Part shown: piece by piece, positions 1 to 8,986 of the stretch
How the letters are laid out: every line of letters starts with the position of its first letter
Numbering within the stretch: the stretch's first letter is position 1
DNA from: an uncultured Desulfobacteraceae bacterium
GTDB taxonomy: Bacteria; Desulfobacterota; Desulfobacteria; Desulfobacterales; Desulfatirhabdiaceae
NCBI GenBank assembly: GCA_903839535.1
Contig: CAIMCT010000068.1
Location: 1 to 64,000, forward strand
DNA: 64,000 nucleotides
Direction of reading: 5' to 3'
Translations under genes and position numbers: made by a program
The notes under the pieces: generated by a model
Told to the model about the DNA's origin: nothing
What the model saw: only the letters and a program-made list of their open reading frames with translations
Databases searched by the model: none

Positions 1-46
1 GAGGACCCATATCGGCAGAAGCACCATTTTGTGATGGATCCGGGCT

Positions 47-139
47 TTACAAGAACAGCGGCAATAAAATCGAATCTCTTTTTCCCGATGAGCGAAATAT
101 AATCGGCAGCTCATCAATTCTTTCAATCCTGTGAGTCAT
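47..139 (-). pseudogene. possible remnant of a transposase 5' end (MTHRIERIDELPIIFRSSGKRDSILLPLFL*)
   Basis: Own translation of 139->47 gives 30 codons after an SD-like GGAGGTTAAG; the next frame continues IAAVLVKPGSITKWCFCRYGSS. 'RIERIDELP' recalls N-termini of some IS4/IS1634-like transposases. Weak. Confidence 0.25.
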
Positions 140-296
140 CTTAACCTCCAATTTGTAGAGTTTATGATGACTATAACAGGATATTAACCCTTTGTCCCCA
201 GCAAAATCAAACGTAATTATAAAATGTTAAAAAAAATAAGCGAAATGTAAGATATATGTCAGTATCTCGGTATTATTGACGGGTTGCAATGACATC

Positions 297-331
297 AAAA
301 AAGGGGCAACCTGAAATCTCAGGCCACCCCC
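297..331 (-). terminator. Rho-independent terminator downstream of the small lipoprotein gene
   Basis: Minus strand GGGGTGGCCTGA-GATT-TCAGGTTGCCCC followed by TTTTTT. Confidence 0.65.
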
Positions 332-398
332 TTGGGTCTGGCTTACTTTATACATCAGAGGTAAAAATAAGCAGTTTACTTCCGGTCAGGCACAATTT

Positions 399-608
399 TT
401 AATGTCTGGCGTAAGAAATTCCCCACCATTTTTCTGCTGTTGATGTTTCTGCTGCTTTGTCGGTTACATTTTTAAATCCCCACCAACTGAATCCCAGATG
501 GCTCCAGGTTTTGTAATGAGAGTTGTGTTCCATGTATTCGGATTGTTTGACACCTGCGCATCCTGCCAGAAATATTCCCATTGCAATGATTAAAACCAAT
601 TTTTTCAT
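399..608 (-). CDS. small putative lipoprotein (69 aa)
   Basis: MKKLVLIIAMGIFLAGCAG signal peptide with lipobox LAGC; SD GGAGGGAAATTCATG. ORF-track start at 710 is too long. Confidence 0.7.
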   Translation of the reverse strand: MKKLVLIIAMGIFLAGCAGVKQSEYMEHNSHYKTWSHLGFSWWGFKNVTDKAAETSTAEKWWGISYARH

Positions 609-934
609 GAATTTCCCTCCTTTTATTGAATCATTAACAAAATAACAAAAATACCCTTCCCCATATTCTCCATGAATTTCATATAACAAAATCATAAAGA
701 GTGCAATCAAAATCCTGAAAAATATCCGTAACGGAGATCATCCCCTCCCAAGCACATAAAATTCGGATAAGCCTGCGAGCGCCACAACCGACATTTTCGG
801 CAAGAAATATTTATATTGTGAGGAGATCAAATAAGATATTGAAAAGCTGATCATGTTCTAATATAAATGCCAGTGGTATGGTCTATGTCGCCCCCATGAA
901 CGAAAATTGTTTCTCATGCGAAGGCGCAAAGGCG

Positions 935-962
935 GTAGGGGCGACCGGCCGGTCGCCCTTAC
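935..962. repeat. dispersed 28-bp palindrome (GTAGGGGCGACCGGCCGGTCGCCCTTAC)
   Basis: Match to 19043-19070 and 24041-24068. Confidence 0.9.
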
Positions 963-1040
963 TTGTTTCGTGGTTTAAAAGTATTTTCACGGTAACATCT
1001 GTTTTGATGCCTTATAATCATAATCAGGAGGAGATAGGAA

Positions 1041-1514
1041 ATGGGACAGAAAATTCTGGTTGCCCTTGATGATTCCAGGAACGCGATGCGAACAATTGAG
1101 TTTATTACCAAAACATTTTCACCATCTGAAAACGACATTACCCTTTTTGGCGTTCTTCCCGATACTGCCGCGTTTTGCGACATGAACAGTCCTGAACTGA
1201 CCCCGTATTTTCTTTCTCAGCAAAGCAGTTTCTGCGAGATTGAAGAGCGAAAGAAACAACTGGTCGATCAAGCCCTGCAACAGGCAAAGGATATTCTGGT
1301 AAGGGCCGGTTTCGACAAAGATTGTATTCGCCTGAAAGTTCAGGTAAAGAAAAAAGGAATAGCCAGGGACATCATTGAAGAAGCCCATTGCGGGTATTCC
1401 ATTATCGTTATGGGGAGAAGAGGCCTTTCCGGAATCAAGGAGTTTTTGCTGGGAAGCGTGTCTCAAAAAGTCATTCATAGCGTGAAGGACATATCAGTGC
1501 TTATCGTGAATTAA
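1041..1514 (+). CDS. universal stress protein (UspA family)
   Basis: ILVALDDSRNAMRTIEF N-term and VMGRRGLSGIKEFLLGSVSQKVIHSVKDISVLIV C-term motif; SD AGGAGG upstream. Confidence 0.93.
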   Translation: MGQKILVALDDSRNAMRTIEFITKTFSPSENDITLFGVLPDTAAFCDMNSPELTPYFLSQQSSFCEIEERKKQLVDQALQQAKDILVRAGFDKDCIRLKVQVKKKGIARDIIEEAHCGYSIIVMGRRGLSGIKEFLLGSVSQKVIHSVKDISVLIVN

Positions 1515-1750
1515 TACAATGCTGGGGGTGTATGAACTGAACCGGGTAGAATTACTTGCGATGTCTTTTCTCGCCTGGGCCTGCTCCTGTCAGCAGTATC
1601 TGGCTGTACGCCAGGTACCTTCCGTTTACGATATCGGCAGATGCTCAGCGAGGCAATAAATGCAATTATTCTGTTTGCAGCGTGGCAAAAGAAGATCACT
1701 TTGGAAGAGGAGGGGGGAGTGAACGGTTGCCACCGATAAAAATAATGATT

Positions 1751-2950
1751 TTAATGTGTTACCGGCAGGATGACTGTAATATGTGTCCCAATGCCAGGTT
1801 GAGAAACAATTTCAATTTCGCCCTGGTGCTTCCTGATGATATCGCGGCTGATTGGAAGACCAAGACCAGTGCCAATATTTTCGGGTTTGGTGGTAAAAAA
1901 CGGTTCAAAAATCCTTTTCATATCTTCTTCAGCAATTCCCTTGCCGGAATCACTGATTTCAATGCTTATCTGCCCGCCTGGTAATACACGGGTGACAATC
2001 GCTATGCGCCCCTCCTTTTCAATGGCATGGCAGGCATTGATTAATATGTTCATGAGAACTTGATTGATTTGACCTATATGGCATTCAACTTCAGGCAGAC
2101 TGCCCAAAATCTTTTCAATGGTAATCCGGTTTTTAAATTCGTTGTGCATGATATTCAACGTGGTTTCAATGGCCCGATTGATATCAGCTTTGATAAATTC
2201 TTCGGACATTGATGATTTCGCTACCCTCCGGACATCGTCCAGGATGGTTTTGGCCCTTTCAGCACCGACCTGAGAGCGTTCAACGATTTCCAGTAACCGG
2301 TTTTTGAGATAATCATAGTTTATGGCCTTTTTTTGTTCAAGAATGATGGCCTTAACCATATCATTCACCGGCAGTGTGCATAAAGCATCCATGAAAACAA
2401 GTATTTTTTGGATGAATTTTCTTAAATTATCCAGGTTAGAACTGATAAAGCCCAATGGATTGCTGATTTCATGGACTATCCCCGGCAGTAGCTCCCCTAA
2501 TGCCGCCATCCGGCCTGCTTTTTCAAGTATGGCCTTGTTTTTTTCATTTTTTTCAAGCTGGTGTGTCAGGTGGGCAAACAATACGTCCATCACAATACTG
2601 GCGATTTCCCTTCCTGCCAATCCTGAATGCATGCCTTTTTCCGGATTTGTTTCTTGAATCATACGGATAAACGAATGTATTTCGGTATAACTCGTCAGCA
2701 GAACCGGCGGACCAAAATATCTTCCAGCCGCCACTTGTTCTCCGCCGTAGTTTAAAATGAAAGACTGTTTCATTCGGGTAAGGGGCTGATCAGACAGGAT
2801 CAGATCAACGGCATTTGCGGACATGGTTTCCAAAACTTCATCTTGTTTTTTCGCTTTCACAATACGATACCGCTGTCCCAATGTTTTGGAGATCAAGTCA
2901 AGCAATTCCGGATCACTTTCAATGACTAAGATTGTTATAGCCTGATGCAT
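1751..2950 (-). CDS. sensor histidine kinase with degenerate N-terminal receiver-like domain
   Basis: HisKA (GIVHEISNPLGFISSNL) and HATPase (GTGLGLPISRDIIRKHQGEI); start placed at MHQAITILVIESDPE. Confidence 0.9.
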   Translation of the reverse strand: MHQAITILVIESDPELLDLISKTLGQRYRIVKAKKQDEVLETMSANAVDLILSDQPLTRMKQSFILNYGGEQVAAGRYFGPPVLLTSYTEIHSFIRMIQETNPEKGMHSGLAGREIASIVMDVLFAHLTHQLEKNEKNKAILEKAGRMAALGELLPGIVHEISNPLGFISSNLDNLRKFIQKILVFMDALCTLPVNDMVKAIILEQKKAINYDYLKNRLLEIVERSQVGAERAKTILDDVRRVAKSSMSEEFIKADINRAIETTLNIMHNEFKNRITIEKILGSLPEVECHIGQINQVLMNILINACHAIEKEGRIAIVTRVLPGGQISIEISDSGKGIAEEDMKRIFEPFFTTKPENIGTGLGLPISRDIIRKHQGEIEIVSQPGIGTHITVILPVTH

Positions 2951-3305
2951 GTTAAAATCTCCGTAAAAATATGCTACAGTTTTAAGAAAAATATCGATAA
3001 TAAAACCATCTGCAAAAGAAAAATCAGAACGTGATAATATCATCTCACGAATTCTGACTGCTAATTGTGGGCGGACAATAAGATTGGATTATAACAAGAA
3101 AGATAGTTTGAGGATGAGCAAGTCGAATGCGGCAATGAAAAAAATAAATCATTTAAATGTCATATAGGCCATAGAAAAGCGGATGGTATTTGAGCTGAAC
3201 GCAAGCCGTCTTAATTAAAATCAAATTAATTTTAAATGGCGGAAAGTCACATATAAAGCTGGTTGTCCATCAGCCAAATCCCATCAGCCAAATCCCATCT
3301 AAAAG

Positions 3306-4088
3306 TCAAATAGCCTTAAAAATAAAGCCAATTGGCAGGAAATCGCCGCTCTCATTATTAAATGTCATGCTTAGATTCAACGACTTGATTAAATGGTCAA
3401 AGCCTGTGACAGTAACTTTATTAAATACAAGTTCGCCTTTTGAATATTTCTCCTCAAGCGAAGCGTCGATCTGGAATCGTTCTTTGTAAGGTTGACCTTT
3501 AATCTTTTCAAGGTCGGAACAAGACAGGATTTCCAAGCCTTTGTTATTCAGATACTCAATCTGGCCTTTTTCATTAATGATACAAATGCCTGAGGGATAG
3601 CTTTCTATAAAGCTCACCAGGAGGTTGTGAAAATAATTTGCGTTGTCAAAATTTTTCTTGATAATTTCACCGTCTTTGCACATTTTTTCTAAAAAAACAT
3701 CCGCTTTATAAAGCGACAAAAAACTATTGACGGTCATAATAATTTTTTCATTGTCCCAGGGTTTGCTGAAATATCTATCCACCCTTCCTATGTTGATGGC
3801 ATCAATGGAGGCATTGATATCCGCATAACCGGTCAGGAGTATTTTTTTGCATTTTGGCTTTATTTGATTCACCTTCGCCATAAGTTCCGTTCCGGTCATT
3901 CCAGGCATCCGCTGATCTGAAATCACGGCGAAGATGTCCTCCTCGGCAAGGATTTTTAGTGCATCCTCACCATTCAAAGCGATTCTAACCTGATATGTGT
4001 CGATAAAAGTATCGTACAATGTATCCAGGATATCTTTTTCATCATCCACACAAAGAATTTTATATTGATTTTGAACTGTCATTTTCAT
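3306..4088 (-). CDS. response regulator with REC and PAS domains, no DNA-binding output domain seen
   Basis: ILCVDDEKDILDTL...AVISDQRMPGMTGTELM...FSKPW; PAS-like ESYPSGICIINEKGQIEYLNNKGLEIL; SD GGAGG just upstream. Confidence 0.88.
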   Translation of the reverse strand: MKMTVQNQYKILCVDDEKDILDTLYDTFIDTYQVRIALNGEDALKILAEEDIFAVISDQRMPGMTGTELMAKVNQIKPKCKKILLTGYADINASIDAINIGRVDRYFSKPWDNEKIIMTVNSFLSLYKADVFLEKMCKDGEIIKKNFDNANYFHNLLVSFIESYPSGICIINEKGQIEYLNNKGLEILSCSDLEKIKGQPYKERFQIDASLEEKYSKGELVFNKVTVTGFDHLIKSLNLSMTFNNESGDFLPIGFIFKAI

Positions 4089-4351
4089 ATCCTCCAAACA
4101 CGTTAATTTTATTCAAACAAATTGAACAGATGTGTTTATAATAACGAAAAATTACGTCGATAATCGGGCAATATTGAATTTTATCCGGTCATGGGGTTTT
4201 AGAAATACAGACCAGTTTGAGCAAAAACTCCAAAATTATTCAACTTCAAGAAAATTGCAATCAAAAGCAACCAGTTATTATTTTCATTATGGGATTTATA
4301 TTTATACGAAGATCAATACGCTGAATTCAGTAGTGTGTCAACTCACGTTTA

Positions 4352-7300
4352 TCATAACAGCCGTTTACCGTCAATCGTCAACGGTCGATGGCTGTAACCG
4401 GTTTTGCGTTCAGTAAGCCATTTTGATGCCATCAAGAGCAGATCTGATCTGGTAAATGGTTTGGACAGAAAGTCATCCATTCCGGCCTCAAGACAAAGCT
4501 GCTTATTCTCACTCATGGCATGAGCTGTCATCGCTATGATCGGGACTCTGTGCATCGTCTCCTTGTCGTTCCTATTTTCCATTGCTGCAAGCTCTGATTC
4601 AAAATCCCTGATGGCTTTTGTAGCCTGATATCCATCCATGACAGGCATTTGCACGTCCATGAATATCAGTTCATAATGGCTGCGTTTGAATGCGTCAATA
4701 GCCTGCTTGCCATCTTCAGCCAGACCCACCTGATAGCCTGCATGCTCAAGGTGTCTTTTTGCAACCATTTGATTTGTAGGATAGTCTTCCACCAGAAGGA
4801 CACGCCTCCTCCGCGCCTCCTCCGCGATGGAGTGTCTGGTCACAAGGTCAATTTTTCCGCCATTCTCGCCGCTCATCGAAGATACGAGGACTCTATCTAT
4901 GGCTCCGCGGAGTTCCTTTCCTCTTATGGGCTTTGTCAGATATCCCTCTATCCCGATATCTCGACAGGTCTTTCCATCGCCGGCATTGCCATAAGCAGTA
5001 ATGACAATGATCGGGACTGAGTTGAAAGATTCCACGCTTCTTATCTCTCGCGCAAGATCAAAACCATTGACATCTGGCATGTTGAGATCACTCAGAACAA
5101 GGTTGACCTGTTCCCCTGAGGCGATATATCTCTTGAGGATGGAGAGAGCTTCTTTTGCACTTGTCGCTTCAACAGGAATGAAGCCCCATGAGTTTACATA
5201 TTCAACTATTGTTTGGCGGCTGGTTTTGTTGTCACCAACAACGAGCACCCCTACTTCACAGTTGACCGGAGAACGGAGAACGGTGAACGGTGAACGGCTG
5301 TTATCATTGCTCAGGGGCAATTCCTTGTTTCTGTGGAAAACGGTCTCGCTCTGTTTTGAAAAAACAACGGTAAACCAGAAGGTGGAACCCTTTCCTTCCT
5401 CGCTATCAACGCCTATTTCTCCTCCCATCATTTCAGTCAGTTGCTTTGAAATTGTGGTGCCAAGCCCTGTTCCTCCATATTTTCTGGTGGTCGAGCCGTC
5501 CGCCTGTGTGAAGCTTTCAAAAACAATTGCCTGCTTTTCTTTAGAGATTCCAATGCCTGTATCTTTTACAATAAATCGCAGCTTGATCTTGTCCCCCATA
5601 TCTTGTGTCGGCTCTGCCTTAACGTAAATTCCGCCCTCATGAGTAAACTTGAAGGCATTGTCTATCAGGTTCTTCAGTATCTGCCTTAGGCGGCCAGGAT
5701 CTCCCACTACCCGGGTCGGTGTTTCCGGCGAGATAAAAAATATTAATTCAAGCCCTTTATTAATCGTCCGGTATGAAAAACTCTCCGTCATGTCTTCAAA
5801 AAGGTTTCTCAGGTCAAAGGGAATCTGCTCAATCTCAAGTTTTCCAGACTCTATTTTAGAGAAATCAAGGATTTCATTGATGATTCCAAGCAGTGAATTG
5901 GCCTCCTTGGTGATGGTGCCGACAATATGTTTCTGTTCTTCATCAAGTTCTGTTTTAAGGCAAACTTCCGCCATTCCCAGGATGCCATTCAGAGGTGTCC
6001 GTATCTCGTGACTCATGTTAGCAAGAAACTGACTTTTGGCTTTGTTTGCATATTCAGATTTCCGCATGGCTTCCGCCAGCTCACTTGTACGCGCAGTTAT
6101 CATCTCCTCCAGGAGTTCCCTGTGGTTCTTAAGTTCAAGTTCTATTTTCTTCCTCTCTGAGACATCACGCGCAATACCACGAAATCCGGTTGGCATCCCC
6201 TCCGGGCTTACCATAAGAGATACAGACACCTCGATATGCCTTCTGGCACCACCCTTTTGAATAACTTCCCATTCAAAACCCTTGGAGGGAACCCTGGTTA
6301 CAAGTATCTCGTTGAAAGCCTGAAAGACTTTTTTGGCATTTTCAGGGTCCATGTACGCCCTGTTGTTCAAACCCAATAATTCTTCCCTGGGGTAATTGAG
6401 GATATTGCAAATTGAACGATTGAAGAACGTCAAGTTGCCTGTCAGATCAACTTCAAAGTATCCATCTTCGATGCTCTCAAGGATATTTCGATATTTTTCC
6501 TCAGATTTTCGAAGATTTTCCTCCACACGCTTCCGATCCGTGATGTCGCGAGATACTGAACTGATACCCACGGCCTTTTGTGCAGCGTCGCGCATAAATG
6601 ACAGGCTGTTCTCCAACCAAATGATGGAACCATCTTTTTTGTATTGCGCCAATTCCAGAATGCGGTTTCTGTCAGGATCAGCCGTACCGCTATCTTCCAA
6701 TTTCATCTCTTCTTCAAAGAACTTGGCGGCTATCGTCAGGGATTCGGGTGTCAGGGTTTGGTCCAGGGTTTGCGCCATAGCCTCTTCCGGGGTGTATCCC
6801 CGAACACGCGTGACGGAAGGGCTAACGTATGTAAACCGCAGATTCATGTCCAGGACAGATATGATGTCCGCCATATTATTCATCACCCAACGGTACTTCT
6901 CTTCGCTCTGCCGCAACGCCTCCTCCGCCTGCTTGCGTACGGTAATGTTCCTACCTACGCCCAGGATGGACAACTGCTTACCGTTTTCGTCCCGGATTTG
7001 ACTAAACGTGTTTTCCGACCATAAAGTCGAGCCGTCTTTATTGTAGAACTCCAGTTCCAGTGGACACGCAAAATATGTTGGATCCGCCTGCGCCTTGGGC
7101 ATCTCGATGGAAAAAAACTCCATCGCCGACTGGAAAGATGTCGCAGTAAGTTGCTTATCCAGCGGAAGTTGCACAATCTCCTCAAATGTGTATCCCCGTA
7201 TCTTCTCCACAGATGGACTGATGTATGTCGGTTTTAAGTTCAGGTCCATGAGCCATATCTGATCTTGTGCGTTATCCGCCAGCAAACGATACTGTGCTTC

Positions 7301-8932
7301 GCTTTTATTTAGTGCATCCTCCACCTTCTTGCGGTCGGTGATGTCGCGCGTACTCCCCTGCAGACCAGTGACATTTCCATCGGTGTCGCGGACAGCCCTG
7401 ACCAACGACTCTGTCCAGATGGTACCTCCGTCCTTTCGGTACATCTCAAGTTCCACGATGCGGTCGGCCCATCGGTCGGTCAGCGGCTTGGTATTTTCTT
7501 CTTCGGCTATCTGCAGGAGCAAGGGCACGGATACAGGCGTGATTGTTTGCTCCAAGGCAATGCGGTTAGCCTCATCCGGGGAGTACCCACGCAGCTTCCT
7601 GATGGACGGGCTGTGATAGGTGAAGGCCCCATCCATGTTTAACATCCAGATCGTGTCGGAGGCATTTTCCGCCAGGAGCCGGTACTTCTCCTCGCTCTCT
7701 TGAATGTCTTTTTTTGAGCTTTCTTTCTCCTGGATTAGATTGTCCAAATCAAGTTTGATGACAGCCAGAGCGTCCAGAACTGGTTTCAACGGGTGTTCCT
7801 CGTTCATGCCGTCTAACGAGATTCCTGCCTGATCCCAGTTAATTCCTCCGATCACCTGGAGCATCTCGTTGGCAAATCCTTTGAGCTGCTCCTCCGTATA
7901 GGTTTTGACCTCTGACTTCTGACTTTTCCCGCCAGAATCCACTCCTGTTTCTTGGATTCTTTCTCTCTCCGTGATCTCCAGAGCGTCCTGAAGGTCCTTG
8001 GCGACCATTACCGGAATTGAAACAAATGGTCTGTTTATCGCAACCAGCGCTTTCATGAAATTATTGAGACCAAAAATCACCGATAACCGGCAGGGGGTTT
8101 TCTTGTTTAACTCCTTTAACCCATGCAGATACTTCAATCTTGCTCTCCAGGGGATACTCTCAAATCTCTCCCAATTGATTATACGATAATAGTAGCCCTT
8201 TTCGGACAGACCGGCCTCATGAAGCACTTTCTCGTGTAATTCAAAGTATTTATCAACGTGAGATTCTCTTTGCTTTCCCCGCGCAATGGTGTAGAGGATG
8301 TCATCTCCGATCAGTTCAAATGATATTCCATACTCTTCAATATCCAGCGCCCACCCATCCTTCTTAAGCCTGGGATAGAGTCTTGAACCCACATCGATGC
8401 CACCTTGCCGCAAAACCTTCAAAGCATTTCGAACAGCCTCCCTGTAGTCTTTCGCTACAACGACAGGTATGACGGTTTTGTGCAGTCTCAACCCGACCTG
8501 AAACATGAATTTTATAAGGAATGGGGCCTCAAACACCCAGAATCCCTGAAGATGTCCCTTCACTTGTTCTTTCAATAAAAAATTTGTCAAGATCATCCGC
8601 CCCCCTCTTGACGAGGTATCAGCCAGCATCCGATAGTCTCTTAATTCGGCATATTTCCCGTCAGACAGACCTGCCTCGTCGATGACCTCTGCTCTTTTCT
8701 CAAGAAGAGATATTGATCCCTTTTCGCTTAAGTTACCTTTCAGGGTTATCAGGAGAATCGCTTCGCCAATGATGCTGTATGTCGCATAGTAATCGGAATC
8801 CAACTTGATTTCTGTCCACTCAGGCCTGGTTATTATGGACAAACCTGAAACAGGGCAAACGCTCTTGTAGCCGCCACAAGAGCATCGGCTAAGAGATTGG
8901 TCAGGGGGGAAAAACTGGCTGTCGTTTGGCAT
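4352..8932 (-). CDS. hybrid sensor histidine kinase: two N-terminal repeats of an unknown domain, 4 PAS, HisKA, HATPase, 2 REC
   Basis: Four YRLLAENASD/YRLLADNAQD/YRWVMNNMAD/YRNILESIED PAS units; FLANMSHEIRTPLNGILGM; GGTGLGTTISKQLTEMMGG; LILSDLNMPDVNGF-type and FMDVQMPVMDGY receivers. Confidence 0.93.
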   Translation of the reverse strand: MPNDSQFFPPDQSLSRCSCGGYKSVCPVSGLSIITRPEWTEIKLDSDYYATYSIIGEAILLITLKGNLSEKGSISLLEKRAEVIDEAGLSDGKYAELRDYRMLADTSSRGGRMILTNFLLKEQVKGHLQGFWVFEAPFLIKFMFQVGLRLHKTVIPVVVAKDYREAVRNALKVLRQGGIDVGSRLYPRLKKDGWALDIEEYGISFELIGDDILYTIARGKQRESHVDKYFELHEKVLHEAGLSEKGYYYRIINWERFESIPWRARLKYLHGLKELNKKTPCRLSVIFGLNNFMKALVAINRPFVSIPVMVAKDLQDALEITERERIQETGVDSGGKSQKSEVKTYTEEQLKGFANEMLQVIGGINWDQAGISLDGMNEEHPLKPVLDALAVIKLDLDNLIQEKESSKKDIQESEEKYRLLAENASDTIWMLNMDGAFTYHSPSIRKLRGYSPDEANRIALEQTITPVSVPLLLQIAEEENTKPLTDRWADRIVELEMYRKDGGTIWTESLVRAVRDTDGNVTGLQGSTRDITDRKKVEDALNKSEAQYRLLADNAQDQIWLMDLNLKPTYISPSVEKIRGYTFEEIVQLPLDKQLTATSFQSAMEFFSIEMPKAQADPTYFACPLELEFYNKDGSTLWSENTFSQIRDENGKQLSILGVGRNITVRKQAEEALRQSEEKYRWVMNNMADIISVLDMNLRFTYVSPSVTRVRGYTPEEAMAQTLDQTLTPESLTIAAKFFEEEMKLEDSGTADPDRNRILELAQYKKDGSIIWLENSLSFMRDAAQKAVGISSVSRDITDRKRVEENLRKSEEKYRNILESIEDGYFEVDLTGNLTFFNRSICNILNYPREELLGLNNRAYMDPENAKKVFQAFNEILVTRVPSKGFEWEVIQKGGARRHIEVSVSLMVSPEGMPTGFRGIARDVSERKKIELELKNHRELLEEMITARTSELAEAMRKSEYANKAKSQFLANMSHEIRTPLNGILGMAEVCLKTELDEEQKHIVGTITKEANSLLGIINEILDFSKIESGKLEIEQIPFDLRNLFEDMTESFSYRTINKGLELIFFISPETPTRVVGDPGRLRQILKNLIDNAFKFTHEGGIYVKAEPTQDMGDKIKLRFIVKDTGIGISKEKQAIVFESFTQADGSTTRKYGGTGLGTTISKQLTEMMGGEIGVDSEEGKGSTFWFTVVFSKQSETVFHRNKELPLSNDNSRSPFTVLRSPVNCEVGVLVVGDNKTSRQTIVEYVNSWGFIPVEATSAKEALSILKRYIASGEQVNLVLSDLNMPDVNGFDLAREIRSVESFNSVPIIVITAYGNAGDGKTCRDIGIEGYLTKPIRGKELRGAIDRVLVSSMSGENGGKIDLVTRHSIAEEARRRRVLLVEDYPTNQMVAKRHLEHAGYQVGLAEDGKQAIDAFKRSHYELIFMDVQMPVMDGYQATKAIRDFESELAAMENRNDKETMHRVPIIAMTAHAMSENKQLCLEAGMDDFLSKPFTRSDLLLMASKWLTERKTGYSHRPLTIDGKRLL

Positions 8933-8986
8933 GAACTTCCTCTTATAAAAGGCAGGGCACAGGATGCAGGTAGAAACCCCTGCTCC

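Noticed and set aside
878-1069. 63-aa plus-strand ORF with GATGRSPLL
   Set aside because: It is a translation of the dispersed GTAGGGGCGACCGGCCGGTCGCCC palindrome; such ORFs are a known type of annotation artefact.
1556-1984. 142-aa plus-strand ORF
   Set aside because: Its 3' half is antisense to the histidine kinase CDS (1751-2950), and it shows no recognisable domain.
5001-5627. 208-aa plus-strand ORF (and other long antisense ORFs in 4.6-14 kb)
   Set aside because: They lie entirely antisense to well-supported kinase genes; low-complexity composition and no domain.
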